Shown: in pieces, positions 24,051 to 32,522 of the stretch
How the letters are laid out: every line of letters begins with the position of its first letter
How positions within the stretch are numbered: the first letter of the stretch is position 1
Assembly: GCF_024462815.1 (NCBI RefSeq)
Contig: NZ_JANGCG010000001.1
Coordinates: 310,001-374,000 of the forward strand
Direction: 5' to 3'
Length of the DNA stretch: 64,000 nucleotides
Source: Gemmiger formicilis
Lineage (GTDB): Bacteria > Bacillota > Clostridia > Oscillospirales > Ruminococcaceae
The notes under the pieces: generated by a model
What the model was told of the DNA's origin: nothing
Database searches by the model: none
Seen by the model: the letters and a program-made list of their open reading frames with translations, nothing else
Program-made: the position numbers and the translations under genes

Positions 24051-25037
24051 TGCAGGCTCGTTTTCCTTGCGGAAACATTTTGCGGCCAGGAACGGCAGGA
24101 ACACCACACCGTACAGCACAACCGTTGTGACCACATCACCCCAGCCAATAACCTGATTGCTGATGTCTGCCGAGCCAGTCCAGACAAGAATCATATTGTT
24201 GTTCAGGTAATGCAGCAGCACCGGAATCCAGATATTCTTCCCGCACTTCTCATACGCGAACGAGAAAAACACACCTAGCGTCACACAGGCAACCAGCTGC
24301 GTGGCAATGCTCTGCAAAGAGGTCTCCGGGCTGTAAAAGAACAGGTTCAGCGGCAGATGCCACAGCCCCCACAGCACGCCCACTGCCAGTGCGCCGCGCC
24401 GTGCGCCGAAGCGGCTTTGCAGCGCGGGCGTCAGGTAATAGCGCCAGCCGTATTCCTCGCCAAAAAACGGCAGGAACGATAAAAAGAAGTTCGGAATCAG
24501 CACCAGCGCCATAACCCACGGCGTATAGCTTTTCCAATAGGCCAGATACTCCGTCCATGCACTTCCGCCCTGCAGCGCCACGCCCAGAAAGACCATTCCG
24601 GTTTTTACCACAAGGAAATACACACAGATGGCCAGTGCCGTTCCAAAGCGGCCATGCAAACGCAGACCGTAGCGCTCCCGCTTGTCCTTACGCTCCGTCA
24701 GCAGGAGTATCCACCCCAGCACCGAGGCAATGACGATAACCAGGTTGGCAATGCCCATCCATTCTGCCTGCGGCATAGCGGCGGACAGCAGCCCCATAAG
24801 AAGCATCCCGGCCGTAACAACCAGATGCAGCACGAAAAAGCGCAGTGGCATTTCCTTCCGCCGGGCCATCAGGAATTCCAGCATAACGCCCGCTGCCGGG
24901 TAAAACATCTGGGCATTGGCATAGATAGAGGTGTCCTGCCCGTTCTGCAGGCAGTGATGCAACAGCGGCATCATCAGGAACGGAACAGCAAAGGCACAGA
25001 GAATAAAAATCGTAAGCTCCTTCTTATTCGTTTTCAT
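24048..25037 (-). CDS. CPBP family intramembrane metalloprotease
   Basis: A 329-residue protein with about eight membrane segments. The CPBP (CAAX/Abi) motifs are FFGEEYGWRYYL (EExxxR) and WGLWHLPLNLFF (a later His), with a third segment LLHYLNNN, so the protease site looks intact. Bacterial members mature peptides or confer self-immunity to bacteriocins; the target here is unknown. ATG 25037 is chosen because GGAGG lies about 10 bases upstream; it overlaps the preceding gene by 14 bases. It is the last of three genes led by an XRE regulator. Confidence 0.85.
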   Translation of the reverse strand: MKTNKKELTIFILCAFAVPFLMMPLLHHCLQNGQDTSIYANAQMFYPAAGVMLEFLMARRKEMPLRFFVLHLVVTAGMLLMGLLSAAMPQAEWMGIANLVIVIASVLGWILLLTERKDKRERYGLRLHGRFGTALAICVYFLVVKTGMVFLGVALQGGSAWTEYLAYWKSYTPWVMALVLIPNFFLSFLPFFGEEYGWRYYLTPALQSRFGARRGALAVGVLWGLWHLPLNLFFYSPETSLQSIATQLVACVTLGVFFSFAYEKCGKNIWIPVLLHYLNNNMILVWTGSADISNQVIGWGDVVTTVVLYGVVFLPFLAAKCFRKENEPA

Positions 25038-25506
25038 GGTTGTCAGTTTCCTCCTTCGGGTTTTCAAGCTCGGTATGGCGTTTTTTGTACATTGCAGCGC
25101 AAAGCTGCAGGAGCGCGAAGCAGAGTAGAATTGTGGTGACGGCAGTGATGCCCGCCATCAGCAGGCCGGATTTCCAGCCAAATTCGCTGAACTTGACGTA
25201 TGACCAAATCGCTATCACAGCGCCGCCAGCCAGCGAAAGCAGAAAGTTTGTTTTCTTATCCGCGGTGAAGTGTCTGTCCCAAATACCCGCACGGATGCAG
25301 GCTCCTACCGTGTACACACATCCCACCATAAAGACAATCCATTCCGCAGCCATTTCCCGCATTGTAAAGCCGCAAAGGCTCTGAATAATCAACGCCGCCA
25401 GCAGCATTCCCCACAGCAGCCAAAAGGAGCGCGCCTCAATATTTAACAGCGTCTGCTGCTGCATTTCATCCAGATTGTTGCGGCTCCAAAATTCCTTCAA
25501 CTTCAT
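25024..25506 (-). CDS. Four-helix membrane protein of unknown function
   Basis: A 160-residue protein with a charged N-terminal segment (KEFWSRNNLDEMQQQTLLNIE) and four hydrophobic spans (SFWLLWGMLLAALIIQSL, WIVFMVGCVYTVGACI, FLLSLAGGAVIAIWSY, GLLMAGITAVTTILLCFAL), ending in a highly acidic tail. It resembles the DUF6773-type proteins encoded beside small XRE regulators in Firmicutes. No enzymatic motif is visible. It lies 3 bases downstream of the regulator gene and overlaps the protease gene. Confidence 0.75.
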   Translation of the reverse strand: MKLKEFWSRNNLDEMQQQTLLNIEARSFWLLWGMLLAALIIQSLCGFTMREMAAEWIVFMVGCVYTVGACIRAGIWDRHFTADKKTNFLLSLAGGAVIAIWSYVKFSEFGWKSGLLMAGITAVTTILLCFALLQLCAAMYKKRHTELENPKEETDNHENE

Positions 25507-25509
25507 CGT

Positions 25510-25707
25510 TCATTCCTCCCAGAACAATTCATCCAAAGTTTTGCCCAGTACCTTGCAGATACTGCGGCAAAGGTTGATCGTAGGGTTATACTCCCCTTTT
25601 TCGATGGCGTTGATGGTCTGGCGGGACACGCCTACCGCCGCCGCCAGATCCGCCTGTGTCATATCGCGCACGGCGCGGGCGGCTTTCAGCTTCAAGTTTT
25701 TTGCCAT
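25510..25707 (-). CDS. Small XRE-family transcriptional regulator
   Basis: A 65-residue protein made up of a single helix-turn-helix: MTQADLAAAVGVSRQTINAIEKG with the following PTINLCRSICKVLGKTLDELF. This is the compact form that typically controls an adjacent membrane-protein gene. It has its own strong promoter (25739-25767) and a GAAAGGATAA site. It probably regulates its own operon, as the family often does; an operator cannot be picked out by eye. Confidence 0.93.
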   Translation of the reverse strand: MAKNLKLKAARAVRDMTQADLAAAVGVSRQTINAIEKGEYNPTINLCRSICKVLGKTLDELFWEE

Positions 25708-25738
25708 GTCGCTTATCCTTTCTTCTTACGGTGACTAT

Positions 25739-25767
25739 ACTATATCATATGCCTTACATTATGTCAA
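25739..25767 (-). promoter_or_regulatory. Promoter of the XRE-membrane-protease operon
   Basis: Minus-strand TTGACA (25762-25767), a 17-base spacer and TATAGT (25739-25744), 5 of 6 at the -10 box. Confidence 0.85.
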
Positions 25768-25814
25768 GTATATATTACTTTATGAATGATATTTTATGCT
25801 TTCAAAAGCAGCAC

Positions 25815-25843
25815 TTGCGGCCCGGCGCGCGCTGTGCTATGAT
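25815..25843 (+). promoter_or_regulatory. Promoter of nadE
   Basis: TTGCGG (25815-25820), a 17-base spacer and TATGAT (25838-25843), 34 bases upstream of the nadE start. Confidence 0.65.
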
Positions 25844-25876
25844 AATTTTATATACTGTGATAAAGGAAGTTTGGCT

Positions 25877-27814
25877 ATGAAGTACAGCTTTCCCGCTTTT
25901 GAAAATGGTTTTATCCGTGCCGCTGCGGCAAGCCCTGCCCTGCGTGTGGCAGACTGCACCTATAATGCCGAGCAGATTATCGGCGTTATGCGCGAATACG
26001 CGGCCAAAAACGTCCAGCTGCTCTGCCTGCCGGAGTTTGCGCTGACCGGCTACACCTGCAGTGACCTCTTTCTGCAGGACACCCTGCTGCGCGGCGCAGA
26101 GGAGGCCCTTGCCGCCATCCTTGAGGCCAGCAAGGGGTTGAACATCGTTGTGCTGGTCGGCCTGCCTGTGCGCCATAACGGCAAGCTGTACAACTGTGCA
26201 GCCGTGCTCTGCAATGGCGAGCTGCTCGGTCTTGTACCCAAAACTCATCTGCCCAACTATGGCGAGTTCTATGAGAAGCGCCACTTCATCCCGGGTATGC
26301 GCGAGCCGGAGTGCATCACGCTGGCCGGGCAGGAAACCCTGCTGGGCACCAATCTGCTGTTCGCCTGCAAGCAGCTGCCCGCCTTTGTGCTGGCGGCCGA
26401 GGTGTGCGAGGATTTGTGGGCGCCGATTCCGCCCAGCTGCGCCCATGCGCTGGCCGGTACCACTGTGGTGGCAAACCTCTCCGCCAGTGATGAGACCGTC
26501 GGCAAGGCGGGCTACCGCCGTGAGCTGGTTCGCGGGCAGAGCGCCCGCCTGCTGTGTGCCTATCTGTATGCCGATGCAGGCCACGGCGAGAGCACAACCG
26601 ATATGACCTTTGCCGGGCACAATCTGATTGCCGAAAACGGCAGCCTGCTGGCGGACGCCGCCCCCTTTGCGCAGGAGGACGCCGTGACTGAGCTGGATTT
26701 GGGCCGCATGGTGCAGGAGCGTCAGCGGAACACCACCTTTATGCCGGAAACAACCGGCTATACCACGGTAGAATTTGATCTGCCGCCGATCAGCCTTGCC
26801 CTGACACGCCCTGTCTCCTGCACACCCTTTGTGCCGCAGGACGCCGCCACCCGCGCCGAACGGTGCGAGCTTATCCTGCGGATTCAGGCCGAGGGTCTGG
26901 CCAAGCGGATGGAGCACACCCACGCCAAGTGCGGCGTGCTGGGCATCTCCGGCGGACTGGACAGCTGCCTGGCCCTGCTGGTGGCTGTGCGCGCCTGCAA
27001 GGTGCTGGGCCGCGATGCCAAGGACATTATTGCGCTGACGATGCCCTGCTTTGGCACAACCAAGCGCACGCGCTCCAACGCAGAGATTCTGTGCGAGGCG
27101 CTGGGCGTAACCTTTGGGGAAATCAACATCACGCAGACTGTGCAGAGCCACTTTGCGGACATCGGCCAGCCCGCAGACAAGTACGATGTCACCTTTGAAA
27201 ACTGTCAGGCCCGCGTGCGCACGCTGGAGCTGATGGACTACGCCAACAAGAATGGCGGCTTCGTTATCGGCACCGGCGATTTGAGCGAGCTTGCACTGGG
27301 CTGGGCCACCTACAACGGCGACCATATGAGTATGTACGGCGTGAATACCGGCGTACCCAAAACGCTGGTGCGCCACATTGTGCAGTATGTGGCCGACACC
27401 TGCGGCAACGCCACCCTGCGGGATGTGCTGGTGGATATTCTGGATACCCCGGTCAGCCCCGAGCTGCTGCCCACCGCCGCCGACGGCACCATTGCCCAGC
27501 AGACGGAAAAGCTGGTCGGCCCCTATGAGCTGCACGACTTCTATCTCTACTACGTGCTGCGCTTCGGCTTCAGCCCGACAAAAATCTACCATCTGGCCCG
27601 TACCGCCTTTGACGGCAAGTATGAGCCGGAGGTTCTGCTGGCATGGCTGAAGAACTTCTACCGCCGTTTCTTTGCACAGCAGTTCAAGCGCAGCTGCCTG
27701 CCAGACGGCCCCAAGGTGGGCTCGGTCACGCTGTCCCCCCGCGGTGATTGGCGTATGCCCAGTGACGCCTGCAATACCCTGTGGATGGCAGAGCTTGACA
27801 AGCTGGAAGTGTAA
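25877..27814 (+). CDS. nadE: Glutamine-dependent NAD+ synthase
   Basis: A 645-residue two-domain enzyme that makes NAD from deamido-NAD, glutamine and ATP. The N-terminal nitrilase-type amidase (about residues 1-290) shows the catalytic Glu in CLPEFALTGY, Lys in VPKTHLPNY and Cys in AAEVCEDLW. The C-terminal synthetase domain has the ATP loop SGGLDSCLAL near residue 358 and GTGDLSELALGW. ATG 25877 is chosen because AAAGGAAG precedes it and the -10 box excludes earlier starts. It stands alone between a promoter and a strong terminator. With nadK at 4.4 kb it is part of NAD(P) supply. Confidence 0.97.
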   Translation: MKYSFPAFENGFIRAAAASPALRVADCTYNAEQIIGVMREYAAKNVQLLCLPEFALTGYTCSDLFLQDTLLRGAEEALAAILEASKGLNIVVLVGLPVRHNGKLYNCAAVLCNGELLGLVPKTHLPNYGEFYEKRHFIPGMREPECITLAGQETLLGTNLLFACKQLPAFVLAAEVCEDLWAPIPPSCAHALAGTTVVANLSASDETVGKAGYRRELVRGQSARLLCAYLYADAGHGESTTDMTFAGHNLIAENGSLLADAAPFAQEDAVTELDLGRMVQERQRNTTFMPETTGYTTVEFDLPPISLALTRPVSCTPFVPQDAATRAERCELILRIQAEGLAKRMEHTHAKCGVLGISGGLDSCLALLVAVRACKVLGRDAKDIIALTMPCFGTTKRTRSNAEILCEALGVTFGEINITQTVQSHFADIGQPADKYDVTFENCQARVRTLELMDYANKNGGFVIGTGDLSELALGWATYNGDHMSMYGVNTGVPKTLVRHIVQYVADTCGNATLRDVLVDILDTPVSPELLPTAADGTIAQQTEKLVGPYELHDFYLYYVLRFGFSPTKIYHLARTAFDGKYEPEVLLAWLKNFYRRFFAQQFKRSCLPDGPKVGSVTLSPRGDWRMPSDACNTLWMAELDKLEV

Positions 27815-27824
27815 TCCTGACAAT

Positions 27825-27871
27825 AAAAAGCCGGCCCGGAACCGTTTCTCGCGGTTCCGGGCCGGCTTTTT
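27825..27871. terminator. Bidirectional terminator between nadE and rnmV
   Basis: A 20-bp near-perfect stem, AAAAAGCCGGCCCGG then AACCG, closes on CGGTT and CCGGGCCGGCTTTTT. Its right end reaches the rnmV stop codon. Confidence 0.95.
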
Positions 27872-28460
27872 ACAGCTTTTCAATTTCAGCGTTCAGCGAA
27901 TCATAGGTATACAGGGTGTTCAGCACCTGCAGCAGTTCCTTCTTGCTCAACCGCGGCGGCAGGCCCAGACGGCGCAGCAGTCTGCGGCGTGTCTCGGCGC
28001 TGTTGGCCGTGCCGGAGACGCCCCAGTCATACAGGTCGGTGTAGGTTATCGGGCGTGTCTGGGCTGTTTCCTTCCGGTCTGTGGCGCTGCTCTCCAGCGC
28101 CGTCTGCAGCCCCTGCAGAATCAACTCGTCCGGCACGCCCTCCACACCCAGCAGGCCCTCCTTGCCGGGCTCGGCCTTGCGGGACTCCTTGCCGGGAATA
28201 GCCGGGACATAGGCCTGCAGGACGTTTTCTGCTCCCACCAGCCCGGTGACAAAGTGGCGTATCTTAAAGCCCGCCGCATCGGAATCCGTCAGGATGATAA
28301 GCCCCTGCGCGGCGGCCATACGCTTGAGCAGCTTTTGTAGGGCACCATCCTTGAATACGCGGAAGCCGTCGGTGGTCAGTATTGTGCCATCCACCAGATT
28401 GCCCAGGCGGGCGGCATCATATTTGCCCTCCACCAGAAGGGCCTGTTCCAGCTTCAGCAT
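27870..28460 (-). CDS. rnmV: Ribonuclease M5
   Basis: A 196-residue TOPRIM nuclease that matures 5S rRNA in Firmicutes. The TOPRIM Glu lies in ALLVEGKYDAARL near residue 11, and the Asp pair in LIILTDSDAAGFKIR near residue 57. The C-terminal half (DELILQGLQTAL, LGLPPRLSKKELLQVLNTL) corresponds to the DUF4093 domain. Its ATG follows the holA stop with no gap. Usually it is paired with ksgA; that gene is not nearby here. Confidence 0.9.
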   Translation of the reverse strand: MLKLEQALLVEGKYDAARLGNLVDGTILTTDGFRVFKDGALQKLLKRMAAAQGLIILTDSDAAGFKIRHFVTGLVGAENVLQAYVPAIPGKESRKAEPGKEGLLGVEGVPDELILQGLQTALESSATDRKETAQTRPITYTDLYDWGVSGTANSAETRRRLLRRLGLPPRLSKKELLQVLNTLYTYDSLNAEIEKL

Positions 28461-29489
28461 TTAGCTCCTCCCTGCCAGCGCCAGTTCACACAGTGCCTTC
28501 TGCATCAGTAAATCCGCATCCAGCCTGCTGCTCTTTAAATCTGTATCCAGCCTTTGCAGGATGTGCAGGCACTCCTCCAGTTGGGCACGTTTGAAGCGGG
28601 CGGCGGTCTTTTCGGTTGTGCTCAGGCGGTAATTCCAGTTGCCGCTGTAGCCGAAGTCCTTGGCTACAGCAGACAAGGCCCTGCGGCTGCGGCGACCCAG
28701 CAGAACGCGGTATAAATCCAGATAGTTGCTGATGAGTGCACCGGTTATCATGATGGGGTCATTCTGCAGCGCCAGCAACATTTTGAGCTTCTGCTGTGCC
28801 TTTTCCGTCTGCCCACTGGTGACGAGCTTGACCATATCAAAGGTGTCTGCGTCCAGCGTGACCGTTCCCAGCTGGGCAATCATCTGCGGCGTGATAGTAC
28901 CGTAATCAGCCAGCGCCGCCAGCTTTTCAATTTCATTGCGGAGCAGGAACTGATCCTCACCGCAGCGGGCCAGCAGTGCAGCTTCCGCACCCGGTGCAAA
29001 GGCCGCGCCGGTCTCCTTGGCCCAATCGCGTGCCATTGCCTGCAGGGCGCTGGCGGTGGGCTTGTTAATCTGCACACAGTAGCCGAGCTTTTCGCAGCAA
29101 CTGATGAGCTTCTGCTCCCGCTTGCCGGGGCGCAACTTGCCAAAGCGCTCCTCCACAAGGGATGTCATAACAAAGATTGCGTTTTCCGTGTCAGAAAGCG
29201 TATCGCAGAGCTCCTGCAAATCCTTGTCCGAGTAGGTGGATGGCCGTATCAGCGGCATAAGCACCAGCCGCCTGCCGCCGAAGAACGAAATCGTGCCCGC
29301 AGCCAGAACAATTTCCTCCACCGAGGGTGTCGGTCCGTCCAGCACGGTTGTCTCGGGGTCATCCCGGGTCAGGTACTTCAGCGCCTTCTGCGCTGCCGCA
29401 TGGACCAGTGCTTCATCCGACGCATAAAAATAGTACAGCCCGCAGCCAGCCTTCAGGCGCTTATTCAGTTCATTTTCACTGTACAGCAA
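28461..29489 (-). CDS. holA: DNA polymerase III subunit delta
   Basis: A 342-residue clamp-loader subunit. The N-terminal AAA+-like fold (GLYYFYASDEALVHAAAQKAL), the LPLI-type FFGGRRLVLMPLIRP segment and the C-terminal helical collar (RFKRAQLEECLHILQRLDTDLKSSRLD) fit the Firmicutes HolA layout. It opens the beta clamp together with DnaX and delta prime. It begins inside the last 14 bases of comEC and runs directly into rnmV; comEC-holA is a conserved pair. Confidence 0.93.
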   Translation of the reverse strand: MLYSENELNKRLKAGCGLYYFYASDEALVHAAAQKALKYLTRDDPETTVLDGPTPSVEEIVLAAGTISFFGGRRLVLMPLIRPSTYSDKDLQELCDTLSDTENAIFVMTSLVEERFGKLRPGKREQKLISCCEKLGYCVQINKPTASALQAMARDWAKETGAAFAPGAEAALLARCGEDQFLLRNEIEKLAALADYGTITPQMIAQLGTVTLDADTFDMVKLVTSGQTEKAQQKLKMLLALQNDPIMITGALISNYLDLYRVLLGRRSRRALSAVAKDFGYSGNWNYRLSTTEKTAARFKRAQLEECLHILQRLDTDLKSSRLDADLLMQKALCELALAGRS

Positions 29490-31545
29490 CGGTCTGTGCC
29501 TCCTCCCAAATCATACTGCGGTCAGGGCGCAGGGTCAGTCCCGGCGTGTCCTCACCATAATACAGTTCACAGCCTTCCGCCTGTACCAACCAGCGCGGCG
29601 AAGCAGACGTATACAGCACGGCATCCGGCCGGACTGTCTCCGACCAGCTTCCGGGCGCGCAGAGCACATCCACACACAGCGGCGCGGCCAGCTCGATGCT
29701 GCCGGCCCCCGCGGCAATGTGTCGGTTGCCCACGCCCAGCACTGCCAGACTGGTACTCTTATTATGATACAGGTCCAGTGTCAATCCGTCAAGCACCGTG
29801 CGGGCTGCAAATTCCGGCTCGTTTTTCATCGTGACAATTTCTGCCGCCGTGAAGTCAAGCTGCGTAGGCTTTGCTCGCAAATCAACCAAAAGCCCCGGCG
29901 CTTCTCTGGTGCGCCCGGCCAGAAAATTGTTGACGGCGGTCAGGTTGCTTTCCCCGCCGCGGAAAAGCACAACCGCCTTTCCATTCTGCACACAGACAAC
30001 GCAGGGGTTGCCGGACGAGCCGACAAGGGTAAGCTGCACAACATCCCGCTGCATCCAGACGCCCATACCAACAGCCACTGCCGTGCAGAGCGCCGCCGCG
30101 GGCAGATAGAGCCGCAGCCTTCTGGCGTGCCAGAAGCAGACGGCCAGCGCCCCCAGTACCGCCAGTACAAACAGCGTGTACCGCTGCGGCAGATAGACCG
30201 ACGCAAACGGCATGGCCGCGCAGCGCTCCACCAGCCAAAGCATGAGCCTGAGCCAGAGGCTGAGTACCAGCCCCACCAGATTGACCAGCGGCAGAAGCAG
30301 CGGCACAGCGCTGAGCACCAGCAGCAAAATTCCCAGCTGCAGGGCGGGCTGCAGCATCCAGACAACCAGCAGATTGCAAAGGATGCCCACCAGACTGGCC
30401 GCCATACCGTGCGCCACCAGCACCGGCAGCGTGGCAAGGCTGGCCAGCGCGGCGGTCTGGATGGGCTCTGCCAGGCGGCAGAGCGTCTGCAGAGGCGCAT
30501 TCTCCCCTGCAGCCTGCGTTTCCCGGCGGGTCAGCACAGCCGCCGCCTGTACGCCGAGCACGGCGCAGAAGGACAGCTGAAAGCCAATGTCACAGGGCGC
30601 ATAAGCGTTCTGCAGCCCCAGCAGGACCGCCGCAAAGCCGGTCGAGGTCAGCAAGTCCACCGGCAACAGCAGAAAGTCTCCCGCCAGTGCCACCGCCAAC
30701 ACCGATCCAGCCCGCAGCACCGACACTGGCGCGCCGGTCAACAGCACGTAAAACAATGCCACTGCACCGCGCAGGATAATCAGCGGCTTATAAAATTTCC
30801 AGCGGCGGCCAAAGCCCAACAGCCCACAGAGCAGCGCCAGATGCAGGCCCGACACCGCCAGCAGGTGCGATACACCCGCCGTGCGGAATGCCTGTTGTGT
30901 TGTATCGTCAAGTCGGCTCTTGTCCGCCAGCAGCATGGCGGCCTCCATGCCGTCCAGCCGCTTCGGCAGCCAGCGCCGCAGTATGGCGCTCCAGCGCCCA
31001 CGCAGCCGGTACAGTGCGAACCGCACGCCACGGCTGGCGTCCAACGCACGGTAGCCACCCTGATACTCCGCCTGCAGATAGACACCCTTGCTGTTGCGGC
31101 TCAAGCGGTATTTGTTGTCCAGCAGTTCGCGCAGGGCGAAGGTTGCGGAAAAACGCTCTCCTGCCGCTTCTCCCGGAAACGATGCACACTGTACCCGGAT
31201 ATGAGCCGGTTTTCCATCTATCTCCGTCAGCAGCAACGTGCCCCGCAGGCGACTGTCGCTGTAGGAGGCCTCGGCGTCCGTCTCGATGACGGCTGTGCAG
31301 CACACAGTCTGCCCTGCCAGCGCACGGACTGGCTGCACCCACACCAGCGAAAACACGAAGAACCACGCCAGCCCGCAAAGTGCCCCCAGCGCCGGGATTG
31401 CCATGTCCCTGTGCCTTGTATGGTTCCAAAAAACCAGCCATACCAAAAACGCCGCCGCGGGCACACAGACCAGCGGCGGCAGCTTGGCCGCAGCAAGCTC
31501 AGCCCCGGCAAAGCCGAGACCGAACCAACCGAGCTTTCGTTTCAT
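29476..31545 (-). CDS. comEC: ComEC/Rec2 family DNA-uptake membrane protein
   Basis: A 689-residue membrane protein related to the channel through which single-stranded DNA enters competent cells. It has an N-terminal DUF4131-like region, the Competence domain (about residues 200-480, including GVSHLLAVSGLHLALLCGL and PVSVLRAG), and about ten membrane helices. The C-terminal 190 residues occupy the place of the metallo-beta-lactamase domain but lack the HxHxDH motif and the usual DVGQGD start (here LVGSSGN). Its ATG is 3 bases after the phosphoribosyltransferase stop, with no clear ribosome-binding site, so it is likely coupled. Confidence 0.88.
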   Translation of the reverse strand: MKRKLGWFGLGFAGAELAAAKLPPLVCVPAAAFLVWLVFWNHTRHRDMAIPALGALCGLAWFFVFSLVWVQPVRALAGQTVCCTAVIETDAEASYSDSRLRGTLLLTEIDGKPAHIRVQCASFPGEAAGERFSATFALRELLDNKYRLSRNSKGVYLQAEYQGGYRALDASRGVRFALYRLRGRWSAILRRWLPKRLDGMEAAMLLADKSRLDDTTQQAFRTAGVSHLLAVSGLHLALLCGLLGFGRRWKFYKPLIILRGAVALFYVLLTGAPVSVLRAGSVLAVALAGDFLLLPVDLLTSTGFAAVLLGLQNAYAPCDIGFQLSFCAVLGVQAAAVLTRRETQAAGENAPLQTLCRLAEPIQTAALASLATLPVLVAHGMAASLVGILCNLLVVWMLQPALQLGILLLVLSAVPLLLPLVNLVGLVLSLWLRLMLWLVERCAAMPFASVYLPQRYTLFVLAVLGALAVCFWHARRLRLYLPAAALCTAVAVGMGVWMQRDVVQLTLVGSSGNPCVVCVQNGKAVVLFRGGESNLTAVNNFLAGRTREAPGLLVDLRAKPTQLDFTAAEIVTMKNEPEFAARTVLDGLTLDLYHNKSTSLAVLGVGNRHIAAGAGSIELAAPLCVDVLCAPGSWSETVRPDAVLYTSASPRWLVQAEGCELYYGEDTPGLTLRPDRSMIWEEAQTVAVQ

Positions 31546-31548
31546 TGC

Positions 31549-32088
31549 TTAGTGCAGGAACAGCGGCAGCGGCTCCAGAAAGAAGATGTCGGTGCGCTGG
31601 GCGGCGTCACCCTCAGCAAGGGCGGCGCAGCAGCCGACAACCGTGCCGGTGCTCTTGGCAGCCAGCGTTTCCAGAGCGTGCAGAGAGCCGCCGGTGGAGA
31701 TAACATCGTCCACAATCAGGATGCGCTTGCCATCCATATACTCAATGTCCTTCTTGTCGATAACAAGCGTCTGCTTGCCAGCCGTGGTGATGGACTGATC
31801 CTCGATGATGACGGGCTCACGCATATACAGCTTCGGACCCTTGCGGGCGGGAATCCAGTATTTTCCACTCTGGCGCGCCATCTCATAAGCCAGAGGGATG
31901 CCCTTGGCCTCGGCGGTCAGGATAACGTCAAACTCTGGGGCCTTCTTCAGCAGCGCCGTGGCGCAGGCCTCGGTCAGCTCTACATCGCTGAACATAATGA
32001 AGGCTGCAATGTCCATGTGGTCATTGACCTTGCAGATGGGCAGCTCACGGGTCAGGCCCGCAATGTGCAGTGTATAGGTATCTGCCAT
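31549..32088 (-). CDS. apt: Purine phosphoribosyltransferase (adenine phosphoribosyltransferase-like)
   Basis: A 179-residue enzyme with the PRPP-binding motif RILIVDDVISTGGSL near residue 122 and a preceding TAEAKGIPLAYEMARQ segment typical of Apt. It should form AMP or a related nucleotide from a free purine and PRPP. KGPKLYMREPV and the surrounding region differ from standard Apt, so the base specificity (adenine, xanthine or other) is uncertain. It lies in the alaS-HIT-apt-comEC run. Confidence 0.82.
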   Translation of the reverse strand: MADTYTLHIAGLTRELPICKVNDHMDIAAFIMFSDVELTEACATALLKKAPEFDVILTAEAKGIPLAYEMARQSGKYWIPARKGPKLYMREPVIIEDQSITTAGKQTLVIDKKDIEYMDGKRILIVDDVISTGGSLHALETLAAKSTGTVVGCCAALAEGDAAQRTDIFFLEPLPLFLH

Positions 32089-32140
32089 GATGGTTTACCT
32101 CTCTTTTACTGATTCACGAATGTTCTTGCAGCGCCCGGCA

Positions 32141-32485
32141 TCAGCCCGGAGGCCATGCAAGGCTGCGCTTTGCCAGCACATGGAAGTGCAGATGCTTGAC
32201 GCTCTGGCCGCCATCCACGCCCACGTTGGTGACAACGCGGTAGCCGCTTTCGTCCACCCCCAGCTTGCGGCAAAGCTCCGCAATGACGGCGTAGATGTGG
32301 CCCAGCAGGGCGGCGTCATTCTCGGTCAGAGCCGCCGCAGACGCAATGTGCTGCTTGGGGATAACAAGGAAATGCACCGGTGCCTGCGGGTCAATGTCAT
32401 AGAAGGCCAGCAGCGTATCGTCCTCATACAGCTTGTTTGAGGGGATTTCTCCCGCGGCAATCTTGCAAAACAGACAATCCTCCAT
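32141..32485 (-). CDS. HIT family nucleotide-binding protein
   Basis: A 114-residue histidine-triad protein. CLFCKIAAGEIPS at the start supplies the zinc-type Cys pair, and HLHFHVL near residue 98 is the His-x-His-x-His active-site triad. HinT-type proteins hydrolyse AMP conjugates such as AMP-lysine and aminoacyl-AMP, which agrees with its place directly after alaS. GGAGGGATT precedes the ATG. Confidence 0.95.
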   Translation of the reverse strand: MEDCLFCKIAAGEIPSNKLYEDDTLLAFYDIDPQAPVHFLVIPKQHIASAAALTENDAALLGHIYAVIAELCRKLGVDESGYRVVTNVGVDGGQSVKHLHFHVLAKRSLAWPPG

Positions 32486-32522
32486 CCGGAATCCCTCCTT
32501 TGTGTTGGTTTTATGGGAAATC

